NCBI GenBank assembly: GCA_963757395.1
Contig: CAVWRK010000016.1
Coordinates: 186,001 to 250,000, forward strand
Source: DATAOG01 sp963757395
Lineage (GTDB): Bacteria; Pseudomonadota; Alphaproteobacteria; Geminicoccales; Geminicoccaceae
Length of the DNA stretch: 64,000 bases
Reading direction: 5' to 3'
This document shows positions 1 to 8,663 of this stretch, one piece after another (the first letter of the stretch is position 1; each line of letters opens with the position of its first letter). A program made the position numbers and the translations under genes. The notes under the pieces are model-generated. The model saw only the letters and a program-made list of their open reading frames with translations, was not told where the DNA came from and did not search any database.

Positions 1-835
1 CGGCCTGGGCGTCGGGGACGTAGCGGCCCGCGATGTCGCCATTCAGCGGCACGAGGTAGAGCGTCGCAGGGTCGCGCGGATGGACCGCTACGGGAAAGCC
101 GAAGCTCGACGGCAGACCCGCCTCGATGCTCTGCCAGCGCCGGCCGCCGTCCTCGCTCCGGTACATGCCGCAGTGGTTCTGCTGGTAGAGCCGATCGGGC
201 ATGCCCGGCGCCATCGCCAGGCAGTGCACGCACTGGCCGTATTCCGGGTAGCGCTGCTCCGCCGGCAGATAGTCGCACCGGGTCCCGCGGTTGCGGGGTT
301 CCCAAGAGGCACCGCCATCTGCGCTATGGAACACGCCGACCGACGAGATGCCGACCCAGAGCTGGCGCCGATCGTCGGGATGGGTCACGAGGGAATGGAG
401 AATCGAGCCGGCGCCGCCCGGCCGCCAATGCGGCCGCGTCGGGTGGTCGCGCAGGCCCGCGATGTGCTGCCAGGACCGGCCGCCGTCGTCGCTCCGGAAC
501 AGCCCGGCCGGCTCGACCCCGGCGTAGAGGCTGCCCGCGGCCGGGGCGACGCTCCAGACGGTCTTGATCGGATCCTCGCCCTCCGGATAGGCGAGACCCG
601 CGCTCGAATGGGTCCAGGTCGCGCCCAGATCCTCGGACTTCCAGACCGCCGGGCCGAACCATTCGTTGCCGCCGCCGCCATAGATCGTGCCGGTCTCTGG
701 GTCGGCCTTGACGTGGTTCAAGGGCCAGGTCTCGCAGAACGGGCCGCTCAGCTCCCACGACCGTCGCCCGGCGTCGCTCTCGAGGATGAACGCGCCCTTC
801 TTGGTTCCGAGCAGGATCAGGACTTTCTGCGCCAT
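1..835 (-). CDS. Asp-box (BNR) repeat protein, sialidase-like fold, partial
   Basis: The minus strand is open from an ATG at 835 to the left window edge, so the C-terminus is missing. The protein starts MAQKVLILLGTKKGAFILES and carries four Asp-box motifs of the form S-x-D-x-G-x-x-W: SEDLGATW, SDDGGRSW, SADGGASW and SEDGGRRW. These mark blades of a beta-propeller of the sialidase / WD40-YVTN-BNR-like type. There is no signal peptide, so a cytoplasmic location is likely. The enzymatic role, if any, is unknown, since Asp-boxes are structural rather than catalytic. It heads a run of co-directional minus-strand genes. Confidence 0.8.
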   Translation of the reverse strand, partial: MAQKVLILLGTKKGAFILESDAGRRSWELSGPFCETWPLNHVKADPETGTIYGGGGNEWFGPAVWKSEDLGATWTHSSAGLAYPEGEDPIKTVWSVAPAAGSLYAGVEPAGLFRSDDGGRSWQHIAGLRDHPTRPHWRPGGAGSILHSLVTHPDDRRQLWVGISSVGVFHSADGGASWEPRNRGTRCDYLPAEQRYPEYGQCVHCLAMAPGMPDRLYQQNHCGMYRSEDGGRRWQSIEAGLPSSFGFPVAVHPRDPATLYLVPLNGDIAGRYVPDAQA

Positions 836-873
836 TGCGGCCTCCGTCAGCGTGCCACAGCCGTCATGCGTGA

Positions 874-1251
874 TCAGCTGCGCTCTGGTTGATCAAACAT
901 GTCGATCGGCCGGATCTCGATCCCGCCGCCGAACTCGGCGATCTGGGCGCCCGGGTGTTTCGAGGCGATCTCGACCGCCTCGTCAATGTCGCCCGCCTCG
1001 ATGATGAAGAAGGCGCCGAGCGGCTCCCTGGTGGCGACGAACGGGCCCTCGGTCACCGAAGCTCGGGCCCGCCCGGCGCGCAAGGTCCTGGACTCCGGCG
1101 GCAGGGCCAGCGAGCCGACCAGGAGCAGATGGCCACTTTGGCGCAGCGCCTCGTCATGGGGCTGGCACGCGCGCCCCAGGGCCGCCAGCTGGTCCTTGGA
1201 CAAGGCCTCGAACCGGTCCTGGTCATAGTAGCAAAGGCAGAGGTATTGCAC
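874..1251 (-). CDS. YciI/DGPF-domain protein
   Basis: A 125-residue protein (MQYLCLCYYDQDRFEALS...) with the layout of the YCII/DGPF family: an N-terminal MxYLCLxY strand, a central TEGPFVATREPLGAFFIIEA segment and a C-terminal GGGIEIRP strand. The family has a small dimeric alpha-beta-barrel fold. Members near sigma factors or SRPBCC genes usually have no assigned reaction. It sits just downstream of the serine hydrolase and belongs to the same minus-strand cluster. Family assignment is firm and function is unknown. Confidence 0.85.
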   Translation of the reverse strand: MQYLCLCYYDQDRFEALSKDQLAALGRACQPHDEALRQSGHLLLVGSLALPPESRTLRAGRARASVTEGPFVATREPLGAFFIIEAGDIDEAVEIASKHPGAQIAEFGGGIEIRPIDMFDQPERS

Positions 1252-1269
1252 CGGATTCCTCCTTCCAAT

Positions 1270-2454
1270 TCAGTCGTCGATCGCCTGGTAGACCAGCGTC
1301 CAGAAGTCCGCGTCGATATCGAGCGTGATCGAGTCGAACAGGCGCTGCACCATCAGGATCGCCACCAGATCTTCCTTTGGATCGGACCCCCAGGAAGTGC
1401 CGAAACCACCGTTCCAGCCGAATCGGCCGGGCACCGCGCCGATGCCGTCGCGCCGCGTGATCATGGACAGGCCAAAACCCCAGCCGTGACTGTCCCAGAA
1501 GCCCGGAAAGAAGGGCGAGGCGGCCTTCTGGGCCGGCGTCAATTGATCGATCGTCATGACCTCGACGGTCGGGCGCGCGAGGATCCGGTGCCCGCCGTGG
1601 CGGCCGCTGTTCAGCATCATCCGGCCGAACGCGAGGTAGTCGTCGACGGTCGAGAACAGCCCGGTGCCGCCGCCGGGGCAGACGCTGAAGCGGCCCTCCT
1701 CGCGGGGCAGGAGCCGGCCGGTCGCAGCGTCGGCCTGGTAGCAGCCCGCGAGCCGGGAGCGCCTGGCCTCGGGCACGCTGAAGCCGGTGTCGGTCATCCC
1801 GAGCGGGGCGAAGATCCGCTCGGCCAGGAAATCCTCGAAGGGCTGGCCGGCGGCGCGCGCGATCAGCACGGCGAGGGGGTCGAAGCTGCTGTGATAACGC
1901 CACCTCTCACCCGGCTGATGCATCAGCGGCAGACGGCCGTAGGCCTTCATCAGCTCGTCGGGCGAGAGGGCGGGCGGGTTGGGTCCGGGGGTGATGCCTG
2001 CCTCGTTCATGGCCTGCTGGATCGGCCAGGAGCCCGAGGGCTCCATGATCAGGCCGAAGCCCATGCGCATCGTCAGAAGGTCGCGTACGGTGATCGGCCG
2101 GGCCGCGGGCAGGGTCTCGCCGAGCGGCCCGTCAAGGCGCTTCAGGACCTTGCGGTCGGCCACTTCCGGTAGCAGCGGGTCCACCGGCTCATCCAGCCGA
2201 AGCTTGCATTCCTCGACCAGGATCATCGCCGCCGCGGCGGTGATCGGCTTGGTCATCGAGGCGATCCGGAAGATCGTGTCGCGCCGAATCGGCTCGGGCG
2301 CGCCGAGGGCCCGCGCACCGATCGCGGCGGCGTGGACCTCGCCCCGCCGGCTGATCAGCGTCACGACCCCGGCCGCGTCGCCGCGCTCGACATGGCCGGT
2401 CATGACCTCGCGCATCCGGCCGAGCCGCGTCTTGGACAATCCGCTGCTGCTCAT
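1270..2454 (-). CDS. Class C beta-lactamase-like serine hydrolase
   Basis: This 394-residue protein has the penicillin-binding/beta-lactamase class C (EstB-like esterase) fold. The nucleophile motif SMTK (Ser66-x-x-Lys69) lies in FRIASMTKP, the tyrosine-loop equivalent is in WRYHSS, and the third active-site strand is represented by FGWNGGFGTSW. No convincing signal peptide is seen, so a cytoplasmic esterase or amidase acting on small substrates is more likely than a cell-wall enzyme. Its ATG overlaps the stop of the YceI gene by 4 nt, which implies translational coupling. The substrate is not predictable. Confidence 0.88.
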   Translation of the reverse strand: MSSSGLSKTRLGRMREVMTGHVERGDAAGVVTLISRRGEVHAAAIGARALGAPEPIRRDTIFRIASMTKPITAAAAMILVEECKLRLDEPVDPLLPEVADRKVLKRLDGPLGETLPAARPITVRDLLTMRMGFGLIMEPSGSWPIQQAMNEAGITPGPNPPALSPDELMKAYGRLPLMHQPGERWRYHSSFDPLAVLIARAAGQPFEDFLAERIFAPLGMTDTGFSVPEARRSRLAGCYQADAATGRLLPREEGRFSVCPGGGTGLFSTVDDYLAFGRMMLNSGRHGGHRILARPTVEVMTIDQLTPAQKAASPFFPGFWDSHGWGFGLSMITRRDGIGAVPGRFGWNGGFGTSWGSDPKEDLVAILMVQRLFDSITLDIDADFWTLVYQAIDD

Positions 2455-3143
2455 CGCCTGTCCGACCGTTGGGGCGCCGCCGCCGGCGTCGGCCGGGTGA
2501 ACTCGGCCTCGATCAGGATCTCGACCTCGTCGCCGAGACCGAATGTCGAGCCGGGCGGCGGCAGGGCTTCCGCGATCCCGAAGTCGGAGCGCTTGAGCGA
2601 GCCGTGCGCGGAAAAGCCGATCCGCGACCCGGACGGGTCGAGAGCAAAGCTCGCATAGCCGCCGTTGAAGGTGACGTCCAAGGCGACCTCGCGGGTCACG
2701 CCATGCAGATCGAACTCCCCGACCACATGGGCGGTGTCCGGTCCGGTCAGCTCGAGCTTGGTGGAACGGAAGGTCATCTGCGGGAATTGCGCCGTATTCA
2801 GCCAGTGCTCGTTGCGCAGCTGGCCGTTGAAGTCGAGTGCGGGGTCGGGGTTGTCGGTCTCGATCGAGGCGGGATCGATCATGGCGGTCACGCTCGAGAC
2901 GCCTGGATTCGCCGGATCGAGCTCGAGCTTGGCCTCGAAGCGGGTGAAGCGCGCGGTATAGTGCGAGAAACCGAGATGATTGATCCGGAAGATCAGGCTC
3001 GCGTGGTCCCGGTCGAGCGTATAGGTGCCGGCCGGCACCTCGGTCGCCGCCGGCGCGACCGGGTCCGCCGCCAGGACGTCATGACCTGGCAGCGGACCGG
3101 CCGCGAGCAGGACGATCGTGCAGATCGTCAATCCAACTCTCAT
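2451..3143 (-). CDS. YceI family periplasmic protein
   Basis: A 230-residue protein with an N-terminal signal peptide (MRVGLTICTIVLLAAGPLPG, cleavage near ADPVAPA). A YceI lipocalin-like domain follows: YTLDRDHASLIFRINHLGFS, then FDLHGVTREVALDVTFNGGY, then GFSAHGSLKRSDFGI. YceI proteins bind long-chain isoprenoids or amphiphiles in the periplasm and are often induced by stress. Its stop overlaps the start of the serine hydrolase, so the two are probably one transcript. Confidence 0.92.
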   Translation of the reverse strand: MRVGLTICTIVLLAAGPLPGHDVLAADPVAPAATEVPAGTYTLDRDHASLIFRINHLGFSHYTARFTRFEAKLELDPANPGVSSVTAMIDPASIETDNPDPALDFNGQLRNEHWLNTAQFPQMTFRSTKLELTGPDTAHVVGEFDLHGVTREVALDVTFNGGYASFALDPSGSRIGFSAHGSLKRSDFGIAEALPPPGSTFGLGDEVEILIEAEFTRPTPAAAPQRSDRR

Positions 3144-3172
3144 CTTAGCCGGGCTCCGCGGCGGCTCAGAGC

Positions 3173-3583
3173 CTATCTTCCTGAGGACGGCACGTAGACC
3201 ATCCAGCCGACGCCGAAGCGGTCGGTGACCATGCCGAAGCTCGAGGCGAAGAAGGTCGTGGTCAACGGCAGCCGCACCTGACCGCCGTCACCCAGAGCCT
3301 CGAACAGCCGCTTGGCCTCGGCGTCGTCGCCGGCCGTGAGCGACAGCGAAAAGCCACGGAAGCTTGGCTGGCCCTGGCATTCACCGTCGGACGCCAGCAC
3401 CGTGCTGCCGCCGATCTGCAGGCTCGCATGCATCACCTTGTCCGCGTTGCCGTGGGCCATGTTGGGGTCGGGGCTGTCCTTGTAGCGCATCAGCATCTCG
3501 ACCTTGGCGCCGACCGCATTGCGATAGAATTCGATCGCCTCGTCGCAGCGACCGTCGAAGAACAGATAGGGTTGGACCTGCAT
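3173..3583 (-). CDS. VOC family protein (PhnB-like)
   Basis: A vicinal-oxygen-chelate fold protein of about 136 residues beginning MQVQPYLFFDGRCDEAIEFY. Typical PhnB/3-demethylubiquinone-methyltransferase-like features are EAIEFYRNAVGA, a VMHASLQIGG strand and a C-terminal DRFGVGWMVYV. The start at 3583 is chosen because an AAGGA box lies 7 nt upstream; an ATG at 3589 is too close to that box. The family includes dioxygenases, glyoxalases and resistance proteins, and the substrate here is unknown. Confidence 0.9.
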   Translation of the reverse strand: MQVQPYLFFDGRCDEAIEFYRNAVGAKVEMLMRYKDSPDPNMAHGNADKVMHASLQIGGSTVLASDGECQGQPSFRGFSLSLTAGDDAEAKRLFEALGDGGQVRLPLTTTFFASSFGMVTDRFGVGWMVYVPSSGR

Positions 3584-3614
3584 GGTCATATCCTTAAGGG
3601 GGTTGGGTGGCTGC

Positions 3615-4307
3615 TCAGGTTTTTGCGAGAGCACCGGGTCTGGCGATCCGAGGTTTGTTCTCCAGCGGGAAGAGCCTGAAGAAGGGCTGCGCTTCCTCGA
3701 GCACGCGCGCGAAGGACGGGCGCGCCATCAGGCGGTCGAGATAGGCCCTGAGCCTGGGCTGGTTCTCGTCGAAGGGGACCACCGTATCGGCGTAGAAGAG
3801 TGCTGGCGCGGCCGCGCAGTCGGCGAGCGTGAACGCATCGCCCATCGTCCAGGTCCTGGCGTCCAGCTGCTGCTCGATCAGCGCGTAGACCTGGTGGAGC
3901 TGTGCCTTCGCCTGCTCCACGCCCCAGGCGTCGTTGTCACCCGCCGGACGCAGCCGGTCGGTGACGATCTTCTGCATCGGCTCCTGGACGTAGTGATCAT
4001 AGAAGCGGTCCCACAACCGCGTCTGCCAGGCACGATCGGGGTCGGCCGGCAGCAACCGTGTCGTGCCCGGGTAGAACGCGTCCAGGTACTCGACGACGAT
4101 GGTCAATTCCGCGACCGTGCGATCGCGCCCGTCGTCCCGCAGCACGGGCATTTTCGCCATCGGCCAGACCGCCCGGAAGGCCGCGCTCGAAGCCTCATCC
4201 GACAGATCGACGAGCACCGGCTCGAAGGCGATGCCGTTCTCGTACAGGGCGATCAGCGCCTTGTGGCAAAAGGATGCGAGCGGGTGGAAGTAGAGCTTCA
4301 AAGACAT
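3615..4307 (-). CDS. Glutathione S-transferase
   Basis: A 230-residue cytosolic GST. The thioredoxin-like N-terminal domain (MSLKLYFHPLASFCHKALIALYENG) contains the glutathione-site cis-Pro and Glu-Leu region KMPVLRDDGRDRTVAE. The all-helical C-terminal domain includes WTMGDAFTLADCAAAPALFY. Its ATG overlaps the TGA of the upstream GST by one base (TGATG), so both are co-translated. The substrate is unknown. Confidence 0.93.
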   Translation of the reverse strand: MSLKLYFHPLASFCHKALIALYENGIAFEPVLVDLSDEASSAAFRAVWPMAKMPVLRDDGRDRTVAELTIVVEYLDAFYPGTTRLLPADPDRAWQTRLWDRFYDHYVQEPMQKIVTDRLRPAGDNDAWGVEQAKAQLHQVYALIEQQLDARTWTMGDAFTLADCAAAPALFYADTVVPFDENQPRLRAYLDRLMARPSFARVLEEAQPFFRLFPLENKPRIARPGALAKT

Positions 4308-4891
4308 CAGGCCAAGCCTTCGTGCTGCAGCGCCTGCTGCACGGCCGGCCTTGCCTCGACGCGCTCGAAGAACGCTGGCAGCGGCTCGGGCAGGGCCAGC
4401 CCCTTCGCCCGCGCCCAGCGCAGCATCACGTAGAGGTAGGCGTCGGCGGAGCTGACCTCGCTGCCGAACAGATACTCGCCCCGCAGCCGGTCGGCGAGGA
4501 AGCCGAGCCGCTTGTCGATCATCTGTTCGGCGACCTCCTTCTCCCGGTCGCTCGTGGGAAAGAAGCTGCGAACGAAGGGCTTGTGCAGCTCGGTCGCGAT
4601 GAAGGCGAGCATCTCGATCAGGCGGATCCGCCCGAGCTCGCCGCCCGGCGCGAGCCTCGGGGCGCGCTCGGCGGCCCAAGTGAGGATCGCGACGTTCTCG
4701 GTCAGGAGCTGCCCGTCGTCCAGCACCAGCGCCGGCACATAGCCCTTGGGATTGATCTCGTTGAAGTCGCGGCCGTCCTCGGTGCGCCTGGTGCGCAGAT
4801 CGACCCGGATCCGATCGAACGCGAGCCCGGCCTCGTGCATCGCGATGTGGTCGGCGAGGCTGCAGGCGCCGGGGGTGAGATAGAGCTTCAT
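4307..4891 (-). CDS. Glutathione S-transferase, GstA/beta-like
   Basis: A 194-residue protein beginning MKLYLTPGACSLADHIAMHE, the classic bacterial beta-class GST N-terminus with the catalytic Cys in GACS. It has the glutathione-binding segment NPKGYVPALVLDDGQLLTENVAI and a helical domain with SSADAYLYVMLRWAR. It is coupled to the next GST by a 1-nt overlap. Two unrelated-looking GSTs side by side suggest a conjugation or dehalogenation function for a specific electrophile, but this is inference. Confidence 0.93.
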   Translation of the reverse strand: MKLYLTPGACSLADHIAMHEAGLAFDRIRVDLRTRRTEDGRDFNEINPKGYVPALVLDDGQLLTENVAILTWAAERAPRLAPGGELGRIRLIEMLAFIATELHKPFVRSFFPTSDREKEVAEQMIDKRLGFLADRLRGEYLFGSEVSSADAYLYVMLRWARAKGLALPEPLPAFFERVEARPAVQQALQHEGLA

Positions 4892-5033
4892 GGAACGATG
4901 CCCTTTCGCTGCTGGTGGCTGCTATGGTCTGAACGTCGGGCGCGCGGCACCCGCGCCAGGTGGGACCAGCCGCTGGTCGCTCGCAGTGCGAGCCTATCCG
5001 ACCGCGGCGGGATCGCCTCACGCGTGGTCGTGC

Positions 5034-6506
5034 TCACCCGCCAGCCTCCTCCTCCATCCCCCGGCTGCCGATCCTGGTCACGGTCATCGGCAGCCCGATG
5101 CCGCGGAACTCGACGGCTCGGGGCTCGGCCGGATAGGGCTCGAGAAGCGCCTGCACGCCCGGGTAGCGCCAGACCGCCTCGGTGATCCAGATCTCCGCGG
5201 CATCGGCCATCTCCTGCACACGCGAGGCGATGTTCACCGTCTGGCCGAAGTAGTCGAGCTCATCATTCAGCGTGACCGCAATCGCCGCCCCATGGTGGAC
5301 CCCGATCTTCAGCAGCACGGGCCGCTCGGGCTGGCTCTCGTTGAAGCGTTCGATGGCGCCGCGCATGTCGAGCGCCGCGGCCACCGCGAGGCTCGCATCC
5401 GGGTAGGCGGCCATGACCGCATCGCCGATGGTTTTCACGATCGCCCCGCCATGGCGCACCGTCGTCTCGCGCAGCAGGTCGAAGTGTTGCTGGACCAGTT
5501 GGAAGGCATTCAGATCGCCGATCCGTTGATAGAGCGCGGTCGATCCCCTGATGTCCGTGAACAGGAGCGCAATGTCGCGGATCGCGAGGCCCTGGGCGCC
5601 GCCCACCACCTCGGAGCGGAACAGGCTCCGAAACGTCTGGCTGGTGAGCAGGTGCTTGCCGGTCAGGTAAGGATCGAAGTGTAGCGGCGCGTCTTCCTCG
5701 CCGGGCGCCGTTTGGACGATCGCGAGAACCCCACGGCTCGACGTCGGGTTCGCGACCTCGAGCGTGACCGGCCCTGGCGCCAGCGTGGCCTCGTCCGGCT
5801 GGTAACCGGTGCCGAGATAGGTCAAGTGCATCTGCTGCGGCTCGGCGGTCGGCGCGCCGCCGACCTGCAGCACGAACCCCGCTTCCGTGTCCGTGCTGAT
5901 CCCCGAAAGCGCACCCTCCACGGCCTCGAGGGCGAAGGTGGTGGTTCCTTGGGGCTCCAGAAAACCAATCCCGCGCAGCGCCGAGCGGACCGAGTCGACG
6001 TAGCGTTGGCCGTCCGGCCGATACCCCTCGCGCACGCCTTTGAACGCGAACATGTAGTCGAACGGGTCGAGGGTCTCCGGGTGATGGTAGCGGATGGTGC
6101 AGATCTGGGCTGAGACGCTGAAGTAGATCGCGATGAAGTCGTCCATCGCGGCCTCGTATTCGTTGTGACACTCCGGGCAGCGGAAGCGGCGCAGGACGGC
6201 GCGCAGGCGGGCAAAGCTCTCCACGGCGCAGGCGCACCTCGGGCACACCAGCAGCCAATCCATCTCGAACAGCCCGAACGCGGTGGCGTGCAGGAAGAGG
6301 TCGATCGCCTCGCCCTCGTCGAGGCCCTGCCGGCTCGCGAACGCGAACGGGTTGATGCGAAAGAGCGCAGCGTCGTCATTGGTCCGGAGCAGCGCCTCCA
6401 GGCGCGAGACGACGCGCGGGCTCCAGGGCCGTGCCGCCTCCAGCCTGGCCAGGCGCTCATCGAGTGTCCGCTCGTCGACCAGTGTCGCCATCAGCCCATC
6501 CCCCAT
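5034..6506 (-). CDS. Class III adenylate/guanylate cyclase with N-terminal DUF5939-type domain and zinc ribbon
   Basis: A 490-residue soluble cyclase. The C-terminal catalytic domain (about 305-485) has the metal-binding aspartates in LLFTDIRGST (Asp318) and KTIGDAVMAAY (Asp362) plus the DYFGQTVNIASRVQ segment. The N-terminal half resembles DUF5939 cyclases and holds a four-cysteine zinc ribbon (CPRC at 88-91, CPEC at 110-113). No membrane segments are seen, so activation is probably by a cytosolic ligand. An ATG at 6491 preceded by GGGGGA is an alternative start. The gene stands alone between the GSTs and the SnoaL pair. Confidence 0.9.
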   Translation of the reverse strand: MGDGLMATLVDERTLDERLARLEAARPWSPRVVSRLEALLRTNDDAALFRINPFAFASRQGLDEGEAIDLFLHATAFGLFEMDWLLVCPRCACAVESFARLRAVLRRFRCPECHNEYEAAMDDFIAIYFSVSAQICTIRYHHPETLDPFDYMFAFKGVREGYRPDGQRYVDSVRSALRGIGFLEPQGTTTFALEAVEGALSGISTDTEAGFVLQVGGAPTAEPQQMHLTYLGTGYQPDEATLAPGPVTLEVANPTSSRGVLAIVQTAPGEEDAPLHFDPYLTGKHLLTSQTFRSLFRSEVVGGAQGLAIRDIALLFTDIRGSTALYQRIGDLNAFQLVQQHFDLLRETTVRHGGAIVKTIGDAVMAAYPDASLAVAAALDMRGAIERFNESQPERPVLLKIGVHHGAAIAVTLNDELDYFGQTVNIASRVQEMADAAEIWITEAVWRYPGVQALLEPYPAEPRAVEFRGIGLPMTVTRIGSRGMEEEAGG

Positions 6507-6592
6507 GCTCGGCGCCGGAGCGGGATGCTACGGTCGAAGTCCGGCTCTTCCAAGCCGCCGCGCCGTCCGAACACAATCGTTCTCAGCGAACG

Positions 6593-7021
6593 CTATGGTT
6601 TGAGGTCGAGCGCCGCGCGGCCGGTCTCGACCTCGAACGGCACCGAGGCATGGGCGTGGGTGACCAGCCACGCGCCCTCGATCCGGCGCCAGCCGACGGT
6701 CGCCCGCCACCACATGTCGAGCCTCGCTCCGCCGGTCGTGGTCGCGTCGACGTGATTGAGGCTGTGGGAGAAGGCCACGTCACTGCCCGCCGTGATTTGA
6801 AGATCGCGCAGCTCGTAGCCGATCGGGCCCTCGAACGACGCGAACCACTGCGCCAGGCGCTCCCGGAGCGCGTCCGATCCGCTGGCGTGCAGCGGGCCCA
6901 CGACGTCGAACAGCAGAACATCCGGCGCGTAGCCGACCACACCGCCGTCGATGTCCTTGGCCCGGATCGCCTTTGCCTGCCGGTCGATCAGCGCGCGGAT
7001 CTGGACTTCAGAGCTTGCCAT
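6593..7021 (-). CDS. SnoaL-like / NTF2-fold protein 1
   Basis: A 142-residue nuclear-transport-factor-2-fold protein (MASSEVQIRALIDRQAKAIR). The pattern is a helix, the AKDIDGGVVGYAPDVLLFD loop, and strands ending in WRRIEGAWLVTHAHASVPF. The family includes small-molecule cyclases, hydratases and subunits with no known activity. A GAGG box sits 7 nt before the ATG. It is clearly paralogous to its upstream neighbour (7024-7473), so the pair arose by tandem duplication. Confidence 0.85.
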   Translation of the reverse strand: MASSEVQIRALIDRQAKAIRAKDIDGGVVGYAPDVLLFDVVGPLHASGSDALRERLAQWFASFEGPIGYELRDLQITAGSDVAFSHSLNHVDATTTGGARLDMWWRATVGWRRIEGAWLVTHAHASVPFEVETGRAALDLKP

Positions 7022-7023
7022 CG

Positions 7024-7473
7024 TCAAAACCTCGGCGCATCGCCCGGTCCCAGGTCGAGCATCGCCTTGCCGTCGTGCGGGTCGAAGGGCGCGGAGCAGT
7101 GGTCGTGCACGATCAGCCACTGGTCCCTCACCTTGCGCAGACACACGGTCACGCGCAGCCAGCCGGTGTGCTGCTGGCCGCTCAGGCCGGTTGCGCCGTA
7201 GCGGGCAAGGTAGTGGCCGAACGCCACGTCGCCATGCACCGCCATCTCCAGATCGTGGATCTCGAAGGTCATCGGCCCCTGCATGTGGGACATACAGGCT
7301 TCCAGGTGCTGCCTGAGCGCCTGCGCACCCTCGAGCTGGAAGTGCGAATGGCAGTCGAACGAGCGCGTGTCTGCCGCGTAGCTGGCCATGATCCGGTCGA
7401 CGTCCTTGGCGCGGGTCGCCTTTGCCCAGTCGTCGAGCCGCGCGCGGATCTCCACCTCGGCCGTTCTTGCCAT
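7024..7473 (-). CDS. SnoaL-like / NTF2-fold protein 2
   Basis: A 149-residue paralogue of the downstream SnoaL protein: both share the R-x-L-x-D/R-x-x-A-K-A-x-R-A-K-D start and the WLIVHDHCSAPF end. The ATG at 7473 gives a start matching the paralogue, but a GTG at 7488 has a better placed GGAG box 5-6 nt upstream and may be used, adding five residues. It lies 2 nt upstream of its paralogue's start. The function of this branch is unknown. Confidence 0.83.
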   Translation of the reverse strand: MARTAEVEIRARLDDWAKATRAKDVDRIMASYAADTRSFDCHSHFQLEGAQALRQHLEACMSHMQGPMTFEIHDLEMAVHGDVAFGHYLARYGATGLSGQQHTGWLRVTVCLRKVRDQWLIVHDHCSAPFDPHDGKAMLDLGPGDAPRF

Positions 7474-7501
7474 GGTCGCAGTTGTCACGTTGGTCTCCGC
7501 A

Positions 7502-7849
7502 CTACAGGCTGGCCCCGTCGAACTGGGTGATCTCGATCTTCGAGAGGTCGAGGTTGTCGGCGCAATGCAGATTGACCACCACCATCGCCTTGCCGTCGCG
7601 GCCGGTGCCTTCGGCGAACGGCGCGCAGCCGCAGGTCTTGCAGAACTGATGGCGGATGACATGCCTGCCGAAGGTGTAGACGGCGATGTCGTCGCGCGAG
7701 GTTTCCAGGTGGAACTGGTCCGGCGCGAAGGGGGCGAGCAGAGAGCCCTTGCGCCGGCAGATCGAGCAGTTGCACTCGAAGGCCGCCCTCGGTTCCGCAT
7801 CGAGGCTGTACGCGATCTTGCCGCAATGGCAGCTGCCGCGAATCGGCAT
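7502..7849 (-). CDS. GFA / CENP-V family protein (zinc)
   Basis: A 115-residue protein MPIRGSCHCGKIAYSLDAEP with the GFA zinc-binding pattern: GSCHCG, then CNCSICRRKGS, then FCKTCGCAPF. Family members were named glutathione-dependent formaldehyde-activating enzymes, though that activity is doubted for many. The start at 7849 has a strong GGAGGAGA ribosome-binding site. A role in aldehyde or thiol chemistry would fit the GST-rich neighbourhood, but this is inference. Confidence 0.9.
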   Translation of the reverse strand: MPIRGSCHCGKIAYSLDAEPRAAFECNCSICRRKGSLLAPFAPDQFHLETSRDDIAVYTFGRHVIRHQFCKTCGCAPFAEGTGRDGKAMVVVNLHCADNLDLSKIEITQFDGASL

Positions 7850-7900
7850 GATCTTCTCCTCCCTCATCCCGTTGGTCGGATACCTGCCTGGCACGCCGCG

Positions 7901-8632
7901 TCAGGCGGCGCTCGGCTGTCCCGGGCTCTGGTCGTCGTAGCGATCGTGGTGGCGGACCCAGGCCATGGTCCACGGCAGCTGCGCCTCGTCGCGGCCCTTC
8001 GGCGCCAGGTCGAGCCAGTTGTACGCGCCCACCAGGATGTCGAGCCCGCGCGCGTAGCAGGAATAGGTGTGGAAGATGTCGCCGGCCGCGTCCTTGTAGA
8101 ACACGCTGGCGCCGGGTGCTTCCTCGCTCGGGAATTCTCCCCGTTTATAGTTGTAGTAGACCTTGCCCTTGGCCATTTCGTCCGGCGTGAACGAGACGTG
8201 ATAGTCCTGGTTGAAGTCGTTGCCGGAGGACGACAGCCACTTGAAGCGCCAGCCCATGCGCCGCTTGAAGGCCTCGATCTGCGCGAGCGGCGCGCGTGAC
8301 ACCACGAGCAGCGTCACGTCGCGCTGCGCGAGATGGACGATCGCGCCATCGAAGTGATCGGCCAGGAGCGAGCAGCTCGGGCAGCCTTCCTCCCAGCCGG
8401 GGCCGAACATGAAGTGGTAGACGATCAGCTGGCTGCGGCCCTCGAACAGGTCGGCGAGCGTCGCCTTGCCGGCCGGCCCGTCGAAGACATAAGCCTTCTC
8501 GACCTTGACCCAGGGCAGCTGGCGCCGCTCGGCGCTCAGCCGGTCGCGCAGCCGGGTCAACTCCTTCTCTTTGGTCAAGAGCCCCTGGCGGGCGGCGAGC
8601 CACTCGTCGTGGGATACGATGGGGTGCTCCAT
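7901..8632 (-). CDS. DUF899 family (thioredoxin-fold) protein
   Basis: A 243-residue protein of the DUF899 family: MEHPIVSHDEWLAARQGLLTKEKELTRLRD, then LADLFEGRSQLIVYHFMFGPGWEEGCPSCS, then FFHTYS-like DIFHTYSCYARG. The CPSC motif in the thioredoxin-like core suggests a redox activity. It is usually found near AHSA1/SRPBCC and ArsR genes, exactly as here. The start at 8632 is preceded by GGGAG. Confidence 0.9.
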   Translation of the reverse strand: MEHPIVSHDEWLAARQGLLTKEKELTRLRDRLSAERRQLPWVKVEKAYVFDGPAGKATLADLFEGRSQLIVYHFMFGPGWEEGCPSCSLLADHFDGAIVHLAQRDVTLLVVSRAPLAQIEAFKRRMGWRFKWLSSSGNDFNQDYHVSFTPDEMAKGKVYYNYKRGEFPSEEAPGASVFYKDAAGDIFHTYSCYARGLDILVGAYNWLDLAPKGRDEAQLPWTMAWVRHHDRYDDQSPGQPSAA

Positions 8633-8663
8633 GATCCGATCTCCCTCGTGTTGCAGGCACGCT

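Noticed and set aside
889..2172. Plus-strand open frame opposite YciI and the serine hydrolase
   Set aside because: Low-complexity shadow in GC-rich DNA; the minus-strand genes have clear family motifs.
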